Of a stretch of 64,000 bases of DNA, positions 46,261-59,070 are shown one piece after another. Location: positions 47,904,001 to 47,968,000 of the forward strand of contig CM076144.1 of NCBI GenBank assembly GCA_038025085.1, given 5' to 3'. The notes beneath the pieces were generated by a model that had not been told where the DNA came from, ran no database searches, and saw only the letters and a list, made by a program, of their open reading frames with translations. The translations under genes and the position numbers were made by a program. The DNA comes from Tetragonia tetragonoides (Eukaryota; Streptophyta; Magnoliopsida; Caryophyllales; Aizoaceae). Within the stretch, counting starts at the first letter, position 1, and every line of letters starts with the position of its first letter.

Positions 46261-47743
46261 CCATGATTGCACCCAAAAAAAAAAAATACTCGTATGATTC
46301 ATGAAGATATATCAGATAGTTAATTTGTCCGTCCCACCCAATTGCTCTTCGTATTCATTTGGTTTCAATAAGTGTACCGTCAATTATTGGAATGGAACTT
46401 CGTGTCATTTTTCTTTTGGTATTGACATCGTCGGTTTATAGACCTTGTAGAGTGATTTATGACATGCAACAAAAGGAAATAATTTAACGATTCTGATAAT
46501 GGGATAGAGACTCTATCCTATTATTAAATTATTTCATAGAGTATGAGTTTTAATGAACCATACACCATGAGTATGAGTTATATTATTTTGAAAAATATTA
46601 TGTTACTATATAAAAAATGACTTCAGAAAGTATTTATCATTTATCAGCTCGCAGTAAGTGTAGGGGTGGTCACGATAGGTTAACCGTATCGAAAATGTAG
46701 TTCGGTGCGGTATCCGAAAATAGCGATTCAGTTTTTGTTGAACCGTAACCGTACTAATAGTGATTAACCGAAATTCGGCTAATCGATACTTTCGGTACCG
46801 TTACGTGGTTAATTGAAATAATTTTAACATTATTTTCATTATTCAATGTCAGAAAAAAGTTTCCTCAAATTTAATCTTATACCCATGTTTGGATTGATTT
46901 AAGATGGGCAAGCACCATCTACAAGGAGACATAAACCTGTTGTTTGAACAAATTATAAAATCAAATTGGGCTGCAAAGAATATAATATATTATTGTATAT
47001 TTAATTATTATGTTTAATATGTCAAAATATTAAAACTGGATAAAATTGAGAGAAATTGGGCAAAACAAGGTTAAATTAGGAAAAAATGGGAAAAATTGAG
47101 AAAAACTATATTTTATAACTGCTAACTGGTGAAAATTAGAAAAAATTAAAGAAAATTGGGCAAAAATGAAAACCACCTAAAATAACATACCCTAAGTGGA
47201 AAATTACATTTCCTGTGTTTTTTTTTTTTTTTTTTTTTGAATGCAACACTTCCTGTATTAATTTCTGTTAACCAAACAAACATTAAAAATGAGTATATAA
47301 AAAATTTTCAAACAAAAAAGATTTGATTGAGCGAATATGAAGAGCACAAAAAGATACTCGAGTTAGGGACACAAATACATGTTCACGCGTGTCGGTCAGC
47401 TCTCTCTTACTGTCATGAATAGTCTCATCATAGTCATCGATCTCAGATAGTGTTAGCAATAATAAAAAATAAAATAAAAAAAAATAAAAAGACTGATAAT
47501 TGATAAATTTAGCATTTGTGCAGATGCGATTATAGAGCTGATTAATGTTGAAACAACCTCATATAAAATCCATTAGATTGAACACGCGAAAGAGATTGAT
47601 TATCTCCAGTCGAGTGTTATCGAGTTCAGGTCAATTCGAAGAATAGGTGCTATCAGAGTGTTGGGTTGGACCTGATCGGATCGATCAGGTCGATTTTGGA
47701 TAATAATAATTTATACATCTTAAGGTATCGGACGGTTCGGGTC
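46261..47743. other. Intergenic DNA with a truncated hAT-like end
   Basis: At about 46671 TAGGGGTGGTCACGATAGG followed by TTAACCG/CCGAAAT words looks like the left end of a hAT-type MITE, but no matching right end is visible. The rest is A/T-rich with no gene, including a T-run at 47219-47238. Confidence 0.35.
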
Positions 47744-48133
47744 TGTAGACACCGAAATTGCGTTAACCAGTGACTCCGAAAAGATATCTCAAAAAATATG
47801 ATAATCATCTTATGGGATAATTATATCTGGATGCGAGGCGGAATAAGCCACAAGGCCCCATCAGACACGATGGAACAAGCCACACAAGCCACATTCTGTC
47901 ACCTCTCTACTACAAAATAGTAGGTCTGCAGTTCAGAACAAAATAGTAGGTCTTCAGTTCAGGAACAAGTCGACAATACCCTCGTTCTCCTAGATTCAAG
48001 ATAAACCTCCCAACCCTTGAATCTAAATAAAATCCCCGCTCCCTTAGATTGGAATCAAGAGATCAATAAAAGTTATAACCCACAAATTATCAATAAAACT
48101 ACTTGTTCTATATTTTCTTTCGTATTATTTACA
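47744..48133. mobile_element. Possible solo LTR
   Basis: A 390-bp segment from TGTAGACACCGAAATTG to ATTATTTACA has TG...CA ends, an ATAAAAG-like signal and a CCCCGCTCCC-rich leader, as in plant LTRs. The flanks GGGTC and GGTTT do not make a clear duplication, and no second copy is present. Confidence 0.4.
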
Positions 48134-48219
48134 GGTTTGAATTTTTTATGGTTTACAAATTGTCGATTATCTCGGATCAGGTTTTATCAACTCTAAGTGT
48201 ATACCTAGATACTTATGAG

Positions 48220-48494
48220 TAGGGGTGTTCGTTTGCGGATATCCGGTATTTTTAATTCGTTTGCGTTAATATTTTAAAAATGTGAGTCAAATATTTTGAA
48301 TAGTTTCGGTTAATTTTTGGATATTTTTGATTTTTTTTTTTTTTTTTTTATATTTTGGATATCCAAACATTCGAAATACTTGGAGTTCGTATCCAAAACC
48401 GTGTCCGAAAATTAGCATATTCTTTTTTTTTGGATAATATCATAACGGTTATTCGAGTTTTTGGTCGGATGCTCGGATATTTTTAACAACCCTA
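48220..48494. mobile_element. hAT-type MITE
   Basis: 275 bp starting TAGGGGTGTTCGTTTG and ending AACAACCCTA, with 8-bp flanks CTTATGAG (48212-48219) and CTTATGTG (48495-48502), one mismatch. The interior is GGATATCCG/TTTTGGATAT words. Non-coding. Confidence 0.85.
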
Positions 48495-48603
48495 CTTATG
48501 TGTGCGCCATTATTTACTAGCTTGTCTCATATAGTGACATAGCGTGAGTAATTTAAATATTCAAAAGAGTAATAAATTCATAATTTTTTGAGATACGTGA
48601 AAG

Positions 48604-48776
48604 TAGAGTTATTCAAAACGGGCCTAGGTCGAAAGCGGGTTGAGCTTGACATTTTTTTTTTTACCCATAGGATAGGCCTACAACAGGTTTAGATTGGGTC
48701 CTTGTAAAATCACTAAAATATCTGGCCGAAATCCGGGGGCTTACTAGGTTCTGGGTTTCGCCCATGAACAGCCCTA
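48604..48776. mobile_element. hAT-type MITE, second family
   Basis: 173 bp starting TAGAGTTATTCAAAACGGGC and ending GCCCATGAACAGCCCTA, with a perfect 8-bp duplication CGTGAAAG at 48596-48603 and 48777-48784. Only about 110 bp from the previous element. Confidence 0.88.
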
Positions 48777-49066
48777 CGTGAAAGGATCATGATTCATATA
48801 TTCATGCGCTTCCCACCAACAATAATTAAAAAGAAAATTTGAAAACGTGTAAGAAATGATTTACTTTAACAAGTATAGTAATTTAGTCCATGAATAATGG
48901 ATGGAGCCGAGCTTTTGAAGATGTGGGCAATGTGTTGACGCTACTTTCTATGGTCATCATGTGTAGGACATAAATATTTATTTCCATGACATTATTATTT
49001 CCCTGGACATACACTTTCGTTAGATCTAAAAAAGTTAAACTCAACATAGCGAGCTCACCCTCAAGA

Positions 49067-50138
49067 ATGGCATTCACTCTTCTCATCCTTTTGATGTCTT
49101 TTCTCACTTCACCACCTCTCACTCTTCAAAATCTTCCTATGAGCTTTGTCATCCACATGACAAAAACATCCTTCTTAATATCAAAACACATTTTGGCAAC
49201 CCTTCATCACTAGTCACTTGGGATCCTAACACGGATTGCTGCATTGATTGGGTAGATATACGTTGCGACAAACACGGCCGTGTCATCAAGCTCGGAGTAA
49301 GCGATGCTCTTGAGATATTCAAGGCCCTCTCCCTACTTAATTGGATCAACTTTAATTCCTATCGACAATTTATCTTTATAATATCCCTCATCTCTTGGGC
49401 CCAATCCCCTTATCTATTGGTAAGCTCAACAACCGTGTCCAACTTATAATATCCGGAACCAATGTGTCCGGCCCAATCCCGGATTTCCTTGGTCGACTTT
49501 CAACTCTAACCCAACTCAAGCTCTACTCGAATCGACACACGGGTTCAATCCCTCGAGCCTTGACACAACTCACTCGACTTGAGTACCTCCGTCTTAGTTT
49601 GAATAAGTTGTCTGGCTCGATCCCTGATTTTCTAGGTCGGGAGATGAGAAGTTTGAATGCAATTCTTCTCGATTCCAACGATTTTTCAGGCTTGATCCCT
49701 ACATCTCTTGGTCTACTCCAGAAGCTCAACTCCCTTGATGTATCGGGGAACCGCTTAACTGGACCAATCCCTAAGTCGTTGGGCCGAACCAAACTAATTT
49801 CTCGCAATCTCTCTAGGAATAAAATCAATGGGAATTGTTCGTTTTTGTTTGAGAAGGACAATGTGGCCATCTCATTTATTTACCTCAACAACAATCTTTT
49901 GAAGTTTGATTTCTCCAATGTAGGCCTGGCCCCGACCCTTAATCGCTTCAAAAGCCACAATATGATATTTGGATCTCTACCGAAAAGGTTTGGCCAAATG
50001 TCATCAGACTCCATCGATGTGAGTTATAATCAACTTTGTGGTCCGATTCTAAATGGTCGTCGGTTCAAGCGAGCAGACCCAATCATCTTTGCTCATAACA
50101 AATGTCTATGTGGTGGTCCATTACCTGCTTGCAAATAA
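49067..50138 (+). pseudogene. Polygalacturonase-inhibitor-like LRR pseudogene B
   Basis: The signal-peptide-like MAFTLLILLMSFLTSPPLTL is followed, after a frame change, by ELCHPHDKNILLNIKTHFGN and VTWDPNTDCCIDWVDIRCD. A short damaged stretch (about 49325-49395) with another frame change replaces the first LRRs. From 49395 the frame is open for 247 residues: LRRs (GPIPDFLGRLSTLTQL, NKLSGSIPDFLG, NRLTGPIPKSLG) and an intact C-terminal cap FKRADPIIFAHNKCLCGGPL..CK. A paralogue of pseudogene A, but with the opposite end damaged. Confidence 0.88.
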
Positions 50139-50377
50139 ATATGGATGCTATTTTATTATTTAAAAAAAAAAACACTTTGCGTTGTAAAATTTCTTACTTA
50201 ATTGTTCTAGTAATACTCCTGTCACTCCGTTCAAGTTTATTTATGAAAGTGTTTTGAGTTGGCTTGAATGGGTTACAACAAAATAGAATGGGTTACAACA
50301 AGTCTATGAATGTGCTTTTGAGTTAGTTTGAATGAGTTAGTAACCTTCCTGCGGAAAATTCTGCCATAATTTTATTT

Positions 50378-50547
50378 TATTTTTTTGACAAAGAGTTTCT
50401 CTTTAGGGATGGCTAAAGGGCACCTTCTAACGCATGGCCTCGGGTATTCCACGAATTAATTCGTGTAGGTGCTTTCCAGGAGATTTGAACCCATAACCTA
50501 ATGTACAAGTTGTAACTTGTTTACCAGTGAACCAACACCTCTTAAGT
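50378..50547 (-). mobile_element. tRNA-derived SINE
   Basis: On the minus strand: A box TTGGTTCACTGGTAAAC, B box GGGTTCAAATCTCC, and a tail CAAAAAAATAAAATAAAA. An imperfect 22-bp target duplication, AAATTCTGCCATAATTTTAT.. at 50356-50377 and AAACTCTGCCATAACTTTGA.. at 50548-50569, flanks it. Its body differs from the SINE at 15872. Confidence 0.88.
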
Positions 50548-50569
50548 AAACTCTGCCATAACTTTGATT

Positions 50570-51985
50570 AATTACAGTAATGCTAATAGTTTATATGTTA
50601 AACTTATAGTCCAGATCCATAATATTGTGGTAATTAATATTTTTTAATTATATATGATAATTATGATTTGATTTTGCTGCTTATGGTTGCGATGACATGA
50701 CATTCTTTTGTCATTGTAACTAGAATTGTGCACATCCACTTTTATATAAAGTACTAGGACTGTAATACTACAAAAAAAAAAAAGAAAAAAAAAAAGAAAG
50801 AGGCCGACCAATGTGATAAGATAAGAGGCATTATATATCATGGGTTATGTGCACTAAATGAGTGGAAGGAAAGCAAAAATAATGTTGGAGCCAAACTTGT
50901 TGCTTTTAGCTACTATAAATAAAGGACACTTAGCTTCTTCTAGGAGGGAGCCATATAATATCATTGCAGTTGTAGGAGAAGAGAAGAGGTAGGCCGGTTG
51001 TAGGAAGTCTGAAGTATAGTAGCTGGAAACTGGCCTACTTGGGTATAAAGAGCAATTAAAAATCCGGAAGACATGTAAGTGGTTTCTCCCAATTTAGCTT
51101 GTTTTTATAAACCTAATATTGCTAGTAGACATTTCCGAACTAGAAATTCGATCTCGTACCCGAATAATTATTTATTATATACGTTTTAGAAAAATTGGAT
51201 CACGCATATTTAATACCGATACTTGATTTTTGAACCTTGTTTTAGAAAATCGATTAGTGAAAGAGAAAAGAATGTTTTTGACTATTTTTAAAGAGAATTT
51301 GTGAACATCGAATTGAACTATTTATTTTGTGGGCTAGTTGTATTCTTGTACTATGTGTGATATTTGAATTTATAGGGACACCCATATCTGGTCCTTCCCA
51401 GGGATTAAATGGGAACTATCACTGATATTTGAACTTATGGAGATGTTCATATCTGGCCCTTCCTAGGGATTAAACGGGAGTATTGAATTTGGATTCCTAT
51501 GGGAATATCTGGCACACTAACGGTCTTGAATTACTTCTACCCACACCATTTACTAAGATTGGAGATTTATTATTATTTATTGTGTTTGGATTAACTTTTG
51601 TGTAATTACTTTAAAACTTGATTGATCCGGTTAGATTGGGTTAAATTACTTACTGGGCTGTTGAGCTCACCCTTTTATATTTATCATTTTTTCAGGAATT
51701 TGAGAAGTCGTTTCAACGTGGGGCACAGTGGGGTGTGAGATCATAGAGACCCTGTTTTCGAAATAGAAGTTCAGTACTTAAACGCTTTCGCTTGGGTACT
51801 AGTATTAAGTACTGGTCCATGTACTAAATGAAGGAATAGTGTTGTTAGCTTTGAGATTCTTTTGTGAACCCGATTTATTATATCTGTTTAAAGGAGAGGC
51901 TTAGCCCAACTACGGAGTTGCGGTAGTTGGGTTGCCGTCTGTCATGCCTTCTACCCTGCGTAAGGGTCGTGACAAGGACTTTACC
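50570..51985. other. Non-coding region, possible LTR remnant
   Basis: No coding frame. 51360-51480 holds an imperfect direct repeat (GGGACACCCATATCTGGTCC and GGAGATGTTCATATCTGGCC). 51690-51975 ends GCGTAAGGGTCGTGACA after a transcript-like stretch, reminiscent of an LTR or a long non-coding exon. I cannot assign it. Confidence 0.3.
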
Positions 51986-51989
51986 CGTG

Positions 51990-53510
51990 CTACGCACGTG
52001 CAACCAAATTATCACTATACTTTTATGTTCAAATTAATATTTGGATTTTTTTAAAAACCTAAATAGGTATCTAAAGACTAATGAAAAATAGTGATTGGTA
52101 AAATTTTTACACGTCATACAACTCATAAGTCTCCTATTTAAAAAATAAAATAATATCAGTTACTTGTCACTTAACTTGCAATTGTACATCATATGTATAC
52201 CGTAATAAAATGTCACTCCAAATGTGACCCATGTCAATTTATTTAAGCTTATCCTTATAACTTTGTGTCTAACGTGTTTATACCCTCAAATATCAAACGT
52301 AATTAAATATTTAAAGCTTGTCATATTAACAACAATTATCCTCACAAATAATAGTCAATTTTCACGTAGAGTACTCTTATACCAGCTAATATAAAATTTG
52401 TTATTAAACAATTGTGGGTTTGATCAGACTGTCCCTTAATATTTATTTTACTAATTGAAATCTAAAAGTTGAAAGACTAACCTTCTTTCAATTGGAAAAA
52501 AATAGCGATAACTCACCATGGAAAGTTTATGTAATTTATTAAAATGTGACACTTATATGTTGACTGCGCTTATACCCACAACTATATAAAGCTTATTATA
52601 TTATGTGCACTTGTTCTCCAAAATATTCATCATCTGATCTATACCAAGTAAAATTTTTTATCATGTTTAAAACATTAAATGTGGATACTAATGCCATTTT
52701 ACATTGTATACATATTATTCTAACTAAAGAAAGAAAAGAATATAAATAGGCTATAGCAATTACTATAGGATATTAACAATTATTCACCAAATAAGAATAA
52801 AAAAAAAATGACCAATCAAATTGTGATACTTGTCAAGTTATCTACGATCTTACCCAAAATTATATACCTACACTTATTCCACAAATACCAGTCAGATGTT
52901 AATTGTTACATAACCTGCGATTATCCCCGTAAATATTAATCAAATATAAACTACCCATGTAATACTCACAACTATACATTATAACTTGAAAATGATGAAA
53001 TTTTATGTGACCCTTGTCACATTACATGTGCTTATCCCCGTAAATTAGGCAAATAAATATCAGTCACATATTCGTTGTCATATGACTTACGCTTATTGCC
53101 GCAAAAATTAGTCAAATATCACCTACTACGTAATACCTACAATATATTGCTTAATAAAAATGATGAGTACATCTATATGTGACCTTGATCACATTACAAG
53201 CGCTTATCCCCTAAAATTAGACACATATATTTTGCCACGTCAAAACACTTAATTTTGTCCACAATTATAAAACTCAATAAAAGTGGTGACATTAAGTGGT
53301 CTAATTTGTATAAATATAAATCTTAATAAAATTGATGGCCAAATAAAGTATTTAATTAGAAAATGGTCAAGTATTAAATAGATACTTTTAAAAAGACATT
53401 TAATACATTAACTTAAATATCACCATAAAGGCCATAATGAAAAAAAAAGAAAAGATAATAACTAATAAAGATGTGACACATGTCACATCACCAGTGCTTT
53501 TACTTTTATA
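51990..53510. repeat. Degenerate tandem-like array with TGTGAC...GTCA...CTTATCCCC units
   Basis: A core of the form TGTGACNNNTGTCA, about 15 nt, then GCTTATCCCC/TTATACCC, followed by TAAA..ATTAG, recurs at about 52218, 52548, 52832, 53004, 53175 and 53465. The last intact spacings are about 172 and 171 bp, and the others are near 290-330. No open frame. It ends at a (TA)n run at 53509-53525. Confidence 0.55.
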
Positions 53511-53525
53511 TATATATATATATAT

Positions 53526-54039
53526 GGTGTTAGACTTGTAATTAATTGGACCATGACTCAAGGAGCTGATATTCAGTCCAATGCTAATATTTAGTTTAGT
53601 GGGCCAACTATACAAGTCCGTTAAGTTAATCAGTTAGGCCAAACCCCATTAGGTTTACAACAGTATTAGGAATCCAATTAAGACCTATTATTAAACTGTC
53701 CTACATCAGAAACTTCATGTAATAAAGGGATCCCTGTTTTGGCAATTTAAATATAAATCCGTTTAGTTTAGATTTACCACATTTTGCATATATTACTCAC
53801 AGTACATGGAAGACTCTCATACCTAGATCATGCGGTGCTCTTTCTCCCCTGACTTTAAATAAGTATAATTAATTCTTTTATGTACTGATAGATTAATATT
53901 AATCGATCTATGGTTGTAGATTCATGTCAACATGTTGTTCACATCTATCTACAACTTTCTGGATCAGCCACATGGCAAGTACACCACTAGTTACAGCCAA
54001 TAATATTGGAACAAAACGTGCCTGCCTATACATACAGAG
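53526..54039. other. Intergenic DNA
   Basis: A/T-rich sequence between the tandem array and the MITE at 54040. I see no gene, RNA gene or repeat here. Confidence 0.4.
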
Positions 54040-54504
54040 AAGGCGTGGCAAAAGTTGACTCGACCCGACAACCGGACCTACTGAAAAAATTGGGTTAGGG
54101 TTGAGATTTTCAACCCGTTTATTAAATGGGTTAGGTTAAGGTTGAAATTTTCAACCCGAAAACAACCTGTTTACCTACATATGTCAATTTTATTTTTGAA
54201 ACTTAGTAAATATTTATGAGCCAAATGATTAATAATCACTGAAAAGTATAAATTTTCCTTAATCCAATAGTTTGTTTTGTATATATCTACTTACCATAGA
54301 AATTTGAGAGTATATATCCCCTTTATATCAAGTTTTTACCATTTCTTACTTATAATAAATTAGTTAAATGGGTTAAACGGGTCGAGCTGATTAATCTGTT
54401 TATTAAATGGGTTGGGTTAGGGTCGGAGTTTTCGACCCATTTAAAAAACAGGTCAATTTGATTAAACCCGAACCCGACCCGGCCTGATCTGTTTGCCAGG
54501 CCTA
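54040..54504. mobile_element. hAT-like MITE with ACCCGACCC words
   Basis: Left end AAGGCGTGGCAAAAG and right end CTGTTTGCCAGGCCTA are near-inverted repeats. The flanks ATACAGAG (54032-54039) and ATACAGTA (54505-54512) agree at six of eight bases. The interior is rich in AAATGGGTTRGGTTA and CAACCCG words and has no gene. Confidence 0.7.
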
Positions 54505-54768
54505 ATACAGTATACTAATAAAAATAATACAACCACCGTACAAGTATATATTTTATTTTTGATTCAAACAGGGCTTCAAATTAGATTACGTAAGAACAGC
54601 CCTGGGATATGAAATTCCCAGAGAGTCATCTATAACAAGGTTAATACATGTCGTAAGGGCCGAATTTAAAAGGAGGGTATCATCAAGACAAGTGAGAGAC
54701 TACATTGCTAGATGAGCAATTGAATCCACCACTATGTGGCTCTCTCTCAGACAGTGTGAAAGTTTAAA

Positions 54769-57700
54769 TTATTCTACAAAGTTTTCCATCAAAGTGTTAC
54801 ATTCCAAAATGATATGACGGAGATGTTTTTGTACTTCCTCTCTCTGCATAAGCATTTCCACAGCTTTCTTTGAATCTGACTCCACAATCACTTTGCTCAA
54901 ATTGTTGTGAAGTGTTTGTTGGAGGCCCTCCTTGATGGCTAAAAGTTCCGCCATCACCACATCGCGTGCCCTCACTTTCTTTGCAAACCCGCAGATCAAC
55001 TTGCCTTCATGATCCCTACATGCCCATGCAATACCAGCTTCAAGAGTGACACTATTAAAAGTAGCATCACAATTTAACTTAATCCAGTCCACTGAAGGTG
55101 GATCCCAAGACACCATGATCGTGGTTCTCATTCGTTTCGGTTTATGGGGTTTCTCAATTAGAGCAAAAAATTCCCAACACTTGACCATAACATTTTTCAA
55201 CTAAATCGTAGTGGTAGGGATTGAATTGCCAAAAATCACATCATTCCTCGTTTTCCAAACATGCCAAATCACAAAGGAGAAGAAAGTAGACCAAGGGAGG
55301 TTTTGGTAGTTGTTTTTTGAGTTATTGAAGAGCCAATCATGAAGGTTTTCTGTGAAAAAGGTACCAGAGACACCAAGATTAGACCACATTTGGGCAGTAG
55401 CATGACAATCGCGCAAAACATGTAAATTGTTCTCCTCACTAGAATGACAGATAGTGCAAACAGCGGTATCAAGTATACCTCTCCTATCCAACGTTGCATT
55501 GTGAGCATTTTTATCTAACCAAGAAAGCCATATGAAAAACCTAATCTTAGGTAATGGTTCAATTTTCCAAATCCAATCCATGTTTACACCATCAAAACTG
55601 TCCCTAATAACCAAATCATATGCTCTACTACCATTAAACTTATTATCACCAACCAATAAACACGTAGGAAAATCCTTACAATTCATAGTAGGGAGATGAA
55701 CAGAAGCAATAGCAGTCAGAATCACATCAGGTAACACAAAAGACAGCAGATCAAAATTCCATTTGACATATCATCCAAAGTTAGGGGCCCATGAACAATT
55801 CCTCGTAGAGACCCAAAGAGGTCCAATTGTCATTCCAAAAGGATATATCTTTACCATTACCCACGACCCAAAATACATTATCATGAAAGAGATACCAACC
55901 CTTTTCCAAATTTTGCCAAATATGAGAGCCACTACTGTAAGAAATGGGCTTAGCCCTGTTATCAATGTATTTACTTCTCAGAATTTGCTGGGCCAAGTTC
56001 TCTCCATTTTTCATCAATTTTCAATTTTGTTTAGCCATCATAACTTCATTCATAACCCGCTTGCTCTTTATGCCAAGACCACCTCAATGCTTAGGTTTGA
56101 TAAACAACATGCTTGTTAACCAAGTGGAGGTTTTTATGGTCTTTTTCATCCCCCCACAAGAAATTAACCACAGTCATATCCAAATCATCCAGTAACGCAG
56201 TTGGTAAAACCAAACTCTGCATGTAATAAGTAGGAATAGAATTGAGTGTTGCATTAATTAAACACACTCTACCAGCTCTAGTTAAACACTTAGTTTTCCA
56301 TATAGAAAGTTTGCTTTTGACTTTTTTAAGGATGAAATCTACTTTCTTTATGGTACGCCTATGAGGGGATAAAGGAAACCCCAAATATAAGCCTAAATAT
56401 GTACTCTGTTTCACTTCAAGCCTGTCTTCTGCATACTCAATGAAGTCAGAATTAGTATTGGGAGAGAAGTATAGATTGCTTTTCTCACAATTAATTTTCT
56501 GCCCAGACGCCTCACAGAAGATATCTAGAGTGTCAATGACACTGTCAAGTGTCTCAATATTTGCCTCACCAAACACAATGAGGTCATCCGCAAACAATAA
56601 GTGTGAAATGGGGATATTTTTCTTTCCCACAATCATAGGAGACCATTGGGTCCGAGAGCAAGCATCATGGATGAGACGAGACAACATTTCCATACATAAA
56701 ATGAAAATGTACGGAGAGAGAGAGTCTCCTTGTCTAATTCCTCTAGAAGGTTTAAACCACTCGGTCATGTGGCAGTAGTCACACAATGCATAATAAGATC
56801 AATGGAAAATTCATCAAACTTAAAAAATTGAAGACACTGCCTAATGAAACTCCATTCAAGTCGGTCGTAGGCCTTTTCTAAATCCACTTTCAAAGCAAAA
56901 AAACCTTTTTTTCCTTTCTTGTTTTTCATGGAATGCAAAATCTCTGTAACCACAATCACATTCACATCCGACCCTCTGTCCGGGATAAAGCTATTTTGGT
57001 ATAGGGAGATGAGGGAATGCAGATGAGGCCTAAGCCTACCCACTATGATCTTTGTAATACATTTATATAATGTGTTACAGAGGCCTATGGGTCGAAACTG
57101 TTTAATTGACATGGAATTCTCAACTTTCGGGATGAGACTGATAAGGTAGTGGTTGAGACTCTCAAGAAAGCACCCATTTCTAAACACAGATTGAACGAAA
57201 GGAACAATGTCAATCGAAGTTTGATCCCAATGTTTATGGAAAAAAAACAGCATGCAACCATCAGGTCCCGGGGCCTTTAAAGGTCCCAACCCAAACAAAG
57301 CCTTTTTAATCTCACAATAGGACGGGGAGAAGGCCAAATGAAGGGAATCATTACCAGCAGTTAGGTTAGTAGCGTCCGGAAGGGGAGCTGCCACCATACC
57401 AACAAGGACAGATAGAAGTTAACAATATGATCACGCAACTCTTTATGATTTTCAATGTCATTCCCAACATCATCCACAAGTCTATCTATTTTTGTTCTTT
57501 TACTTTTAATTTTTACAGAGTTATGATAAAAACTGGTGTTTCTGTCACCATTAATTATCCAATTACACCGAGATTTCATCATCCACAACATTTCTTCTTG
57601 ATCTAAAATATTATTTAGCTGACTACTCAACTCACTATCAAGCTCATGCAAATAATGAGAATGTGGAGAAATAATTAAACTTTTTTGCACACTATCAAGT

Positions 57701-58603
57701 CTAGCATAGAGGAGTTTCTTTTTTAAAAAAATATTTCCAAAAATATTTTTTATTCCAATTGTCAGCTTCTCGCCCAAAATACTCAATCTTAAGATTAAGA
57801 GGGAGGGTTATGTTTACCCATTCATCATCAACCAAGTTAGCAAAGCGGGGATCCATTATCCAAAAAGGCTCAAAACGAAATGGTCTGGTTCCTTTTGAGA
57901 GAATAGTGGTGTCAGAATTGAGGAGGATAGGACAGTGATCTGAGGAAAGCCGAGGAAGATGTGATAGTTGGCAATTAGGGAACAAATTAATCCACCCTAC
58001 ATTAGCAACAGCACGATCTAGTCTCTTTAAAATGGGGTAGTTCTTCCTCTTGTTCGTCCAAGTATATTTTTGCCCCACAAAACCCAAATCAAACAGTTGC
58101 GAAGCATTTAAACATTCCTTGAACAATCTCATTCTAATTTTACTCACAGCATTACCACCAAATTTTTCCGAATTGTCTAGCATATCATTAAAATCTCCCA
58201 ACATCGTCCACGACAAAGACATAGTATCAGCAATAGTAGACAAATCACTCCACAACATGTTGCGCAAATTGAAATCAGGAGAACCATACACAGCTGACAA
58301 AAATAAAGTGGGTAAAGAGAATACCTGAAGCACTCCATGGATCCCCTGCTTGTTTTTTAAAACCACTTCAAAGCTCACAAGTGAACTCCAAAGGATTAAA
58401 ATACCCCCAGTAAATCCTTCCGGCTCCATAAGCGTCCAATGATCGAATGGCAAAGATTTCACAATCCTCTCAGTATTTCCCCGACTCACGCGAGTTTCAG
58501 TCACAATGAAAACATCAGGTTGGTGGGCTTGACACAGATAACAAAAATTCTGTCGAAACGAAGGTCTTGCAATTTTCCGAGCATTCCAAGCAATAATCTT
58601 CAT
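54769..58603 (-). pseudogene. LINE ORF2: endonuclease, reverse transcriptase, RNase H
   Basis: The start ATG is at 58603 (MKIIAWNARKIARPSFRQNF). The apurinic endonuclease domain shows VFIVTETRVS, WTMLGDFNDML, RRLDRAVAN-like KRLDRAVANVGW and SSDHCPIL. RT has LKAPGPDGCMLFFF, QFRPIGLCNTLYKCITKIIV, FALKVDLEKAYDRLEW, RGIRQGDSLSPYIFILCMEM and the catalytic HLLFADDLIVF. Then a CCHC-like region (VCTICHSSEENNLHVLRDC) and RNase H (VDWIKLNCDATFN, MAELLAIKEGLQ, VIVESDSKKAVEML). Frame breaks near 57780, 57390, 56780, 56090 and 55200 leave at least six pieces. Confidence 0.92.
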
Positions 58604-59070
58604 GGGATTATTTATATTCGGATGAAGGCTTAGTCCTTCGGTGACTCTTCCTGATTGTCGGTTTTGAGTGTTCCAATTGAGAACTCTCTTGCAAACCAGC
58701 ATCCTTATCAAATGAAACAACCTGTACTTTGGTTGATAAACTTCCCTCCTCTTCATGGTTATTTTTACCATCAGTGTTTGATCCTTCAACAAAAACAGTT
58801 GAAGAGCATTGCTGAAGCTGGCTATGCTCATGTCGATTTGTCCCAATTGAAGGGGATACATCTCTACTAATGGAGGTAGAAGAGGAGTCGGGTCCATGAA
58901 TTTTTGGAATTCCTTGGGGAGAAATTCCAAGGATTCCTCTCTGTTTCCGTATTTTCGACACCAATGGTTGATCAAAATCCGAACTAATTTTGGAAGGCGA
59001 ATTAGGTCAGATAAGGTTGGGATATGACCTGCTCGAGCAAAACCCACCAGGTTCTTCATCAAAATATTGT

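Noticed and set aside
51983..52003. Hairpin CCCGTGCTACGCACG as a terminator or attachment site
   Set aside because: A single short palindrome in intergenic plant DNA; no other support for a Helitron end or other function.
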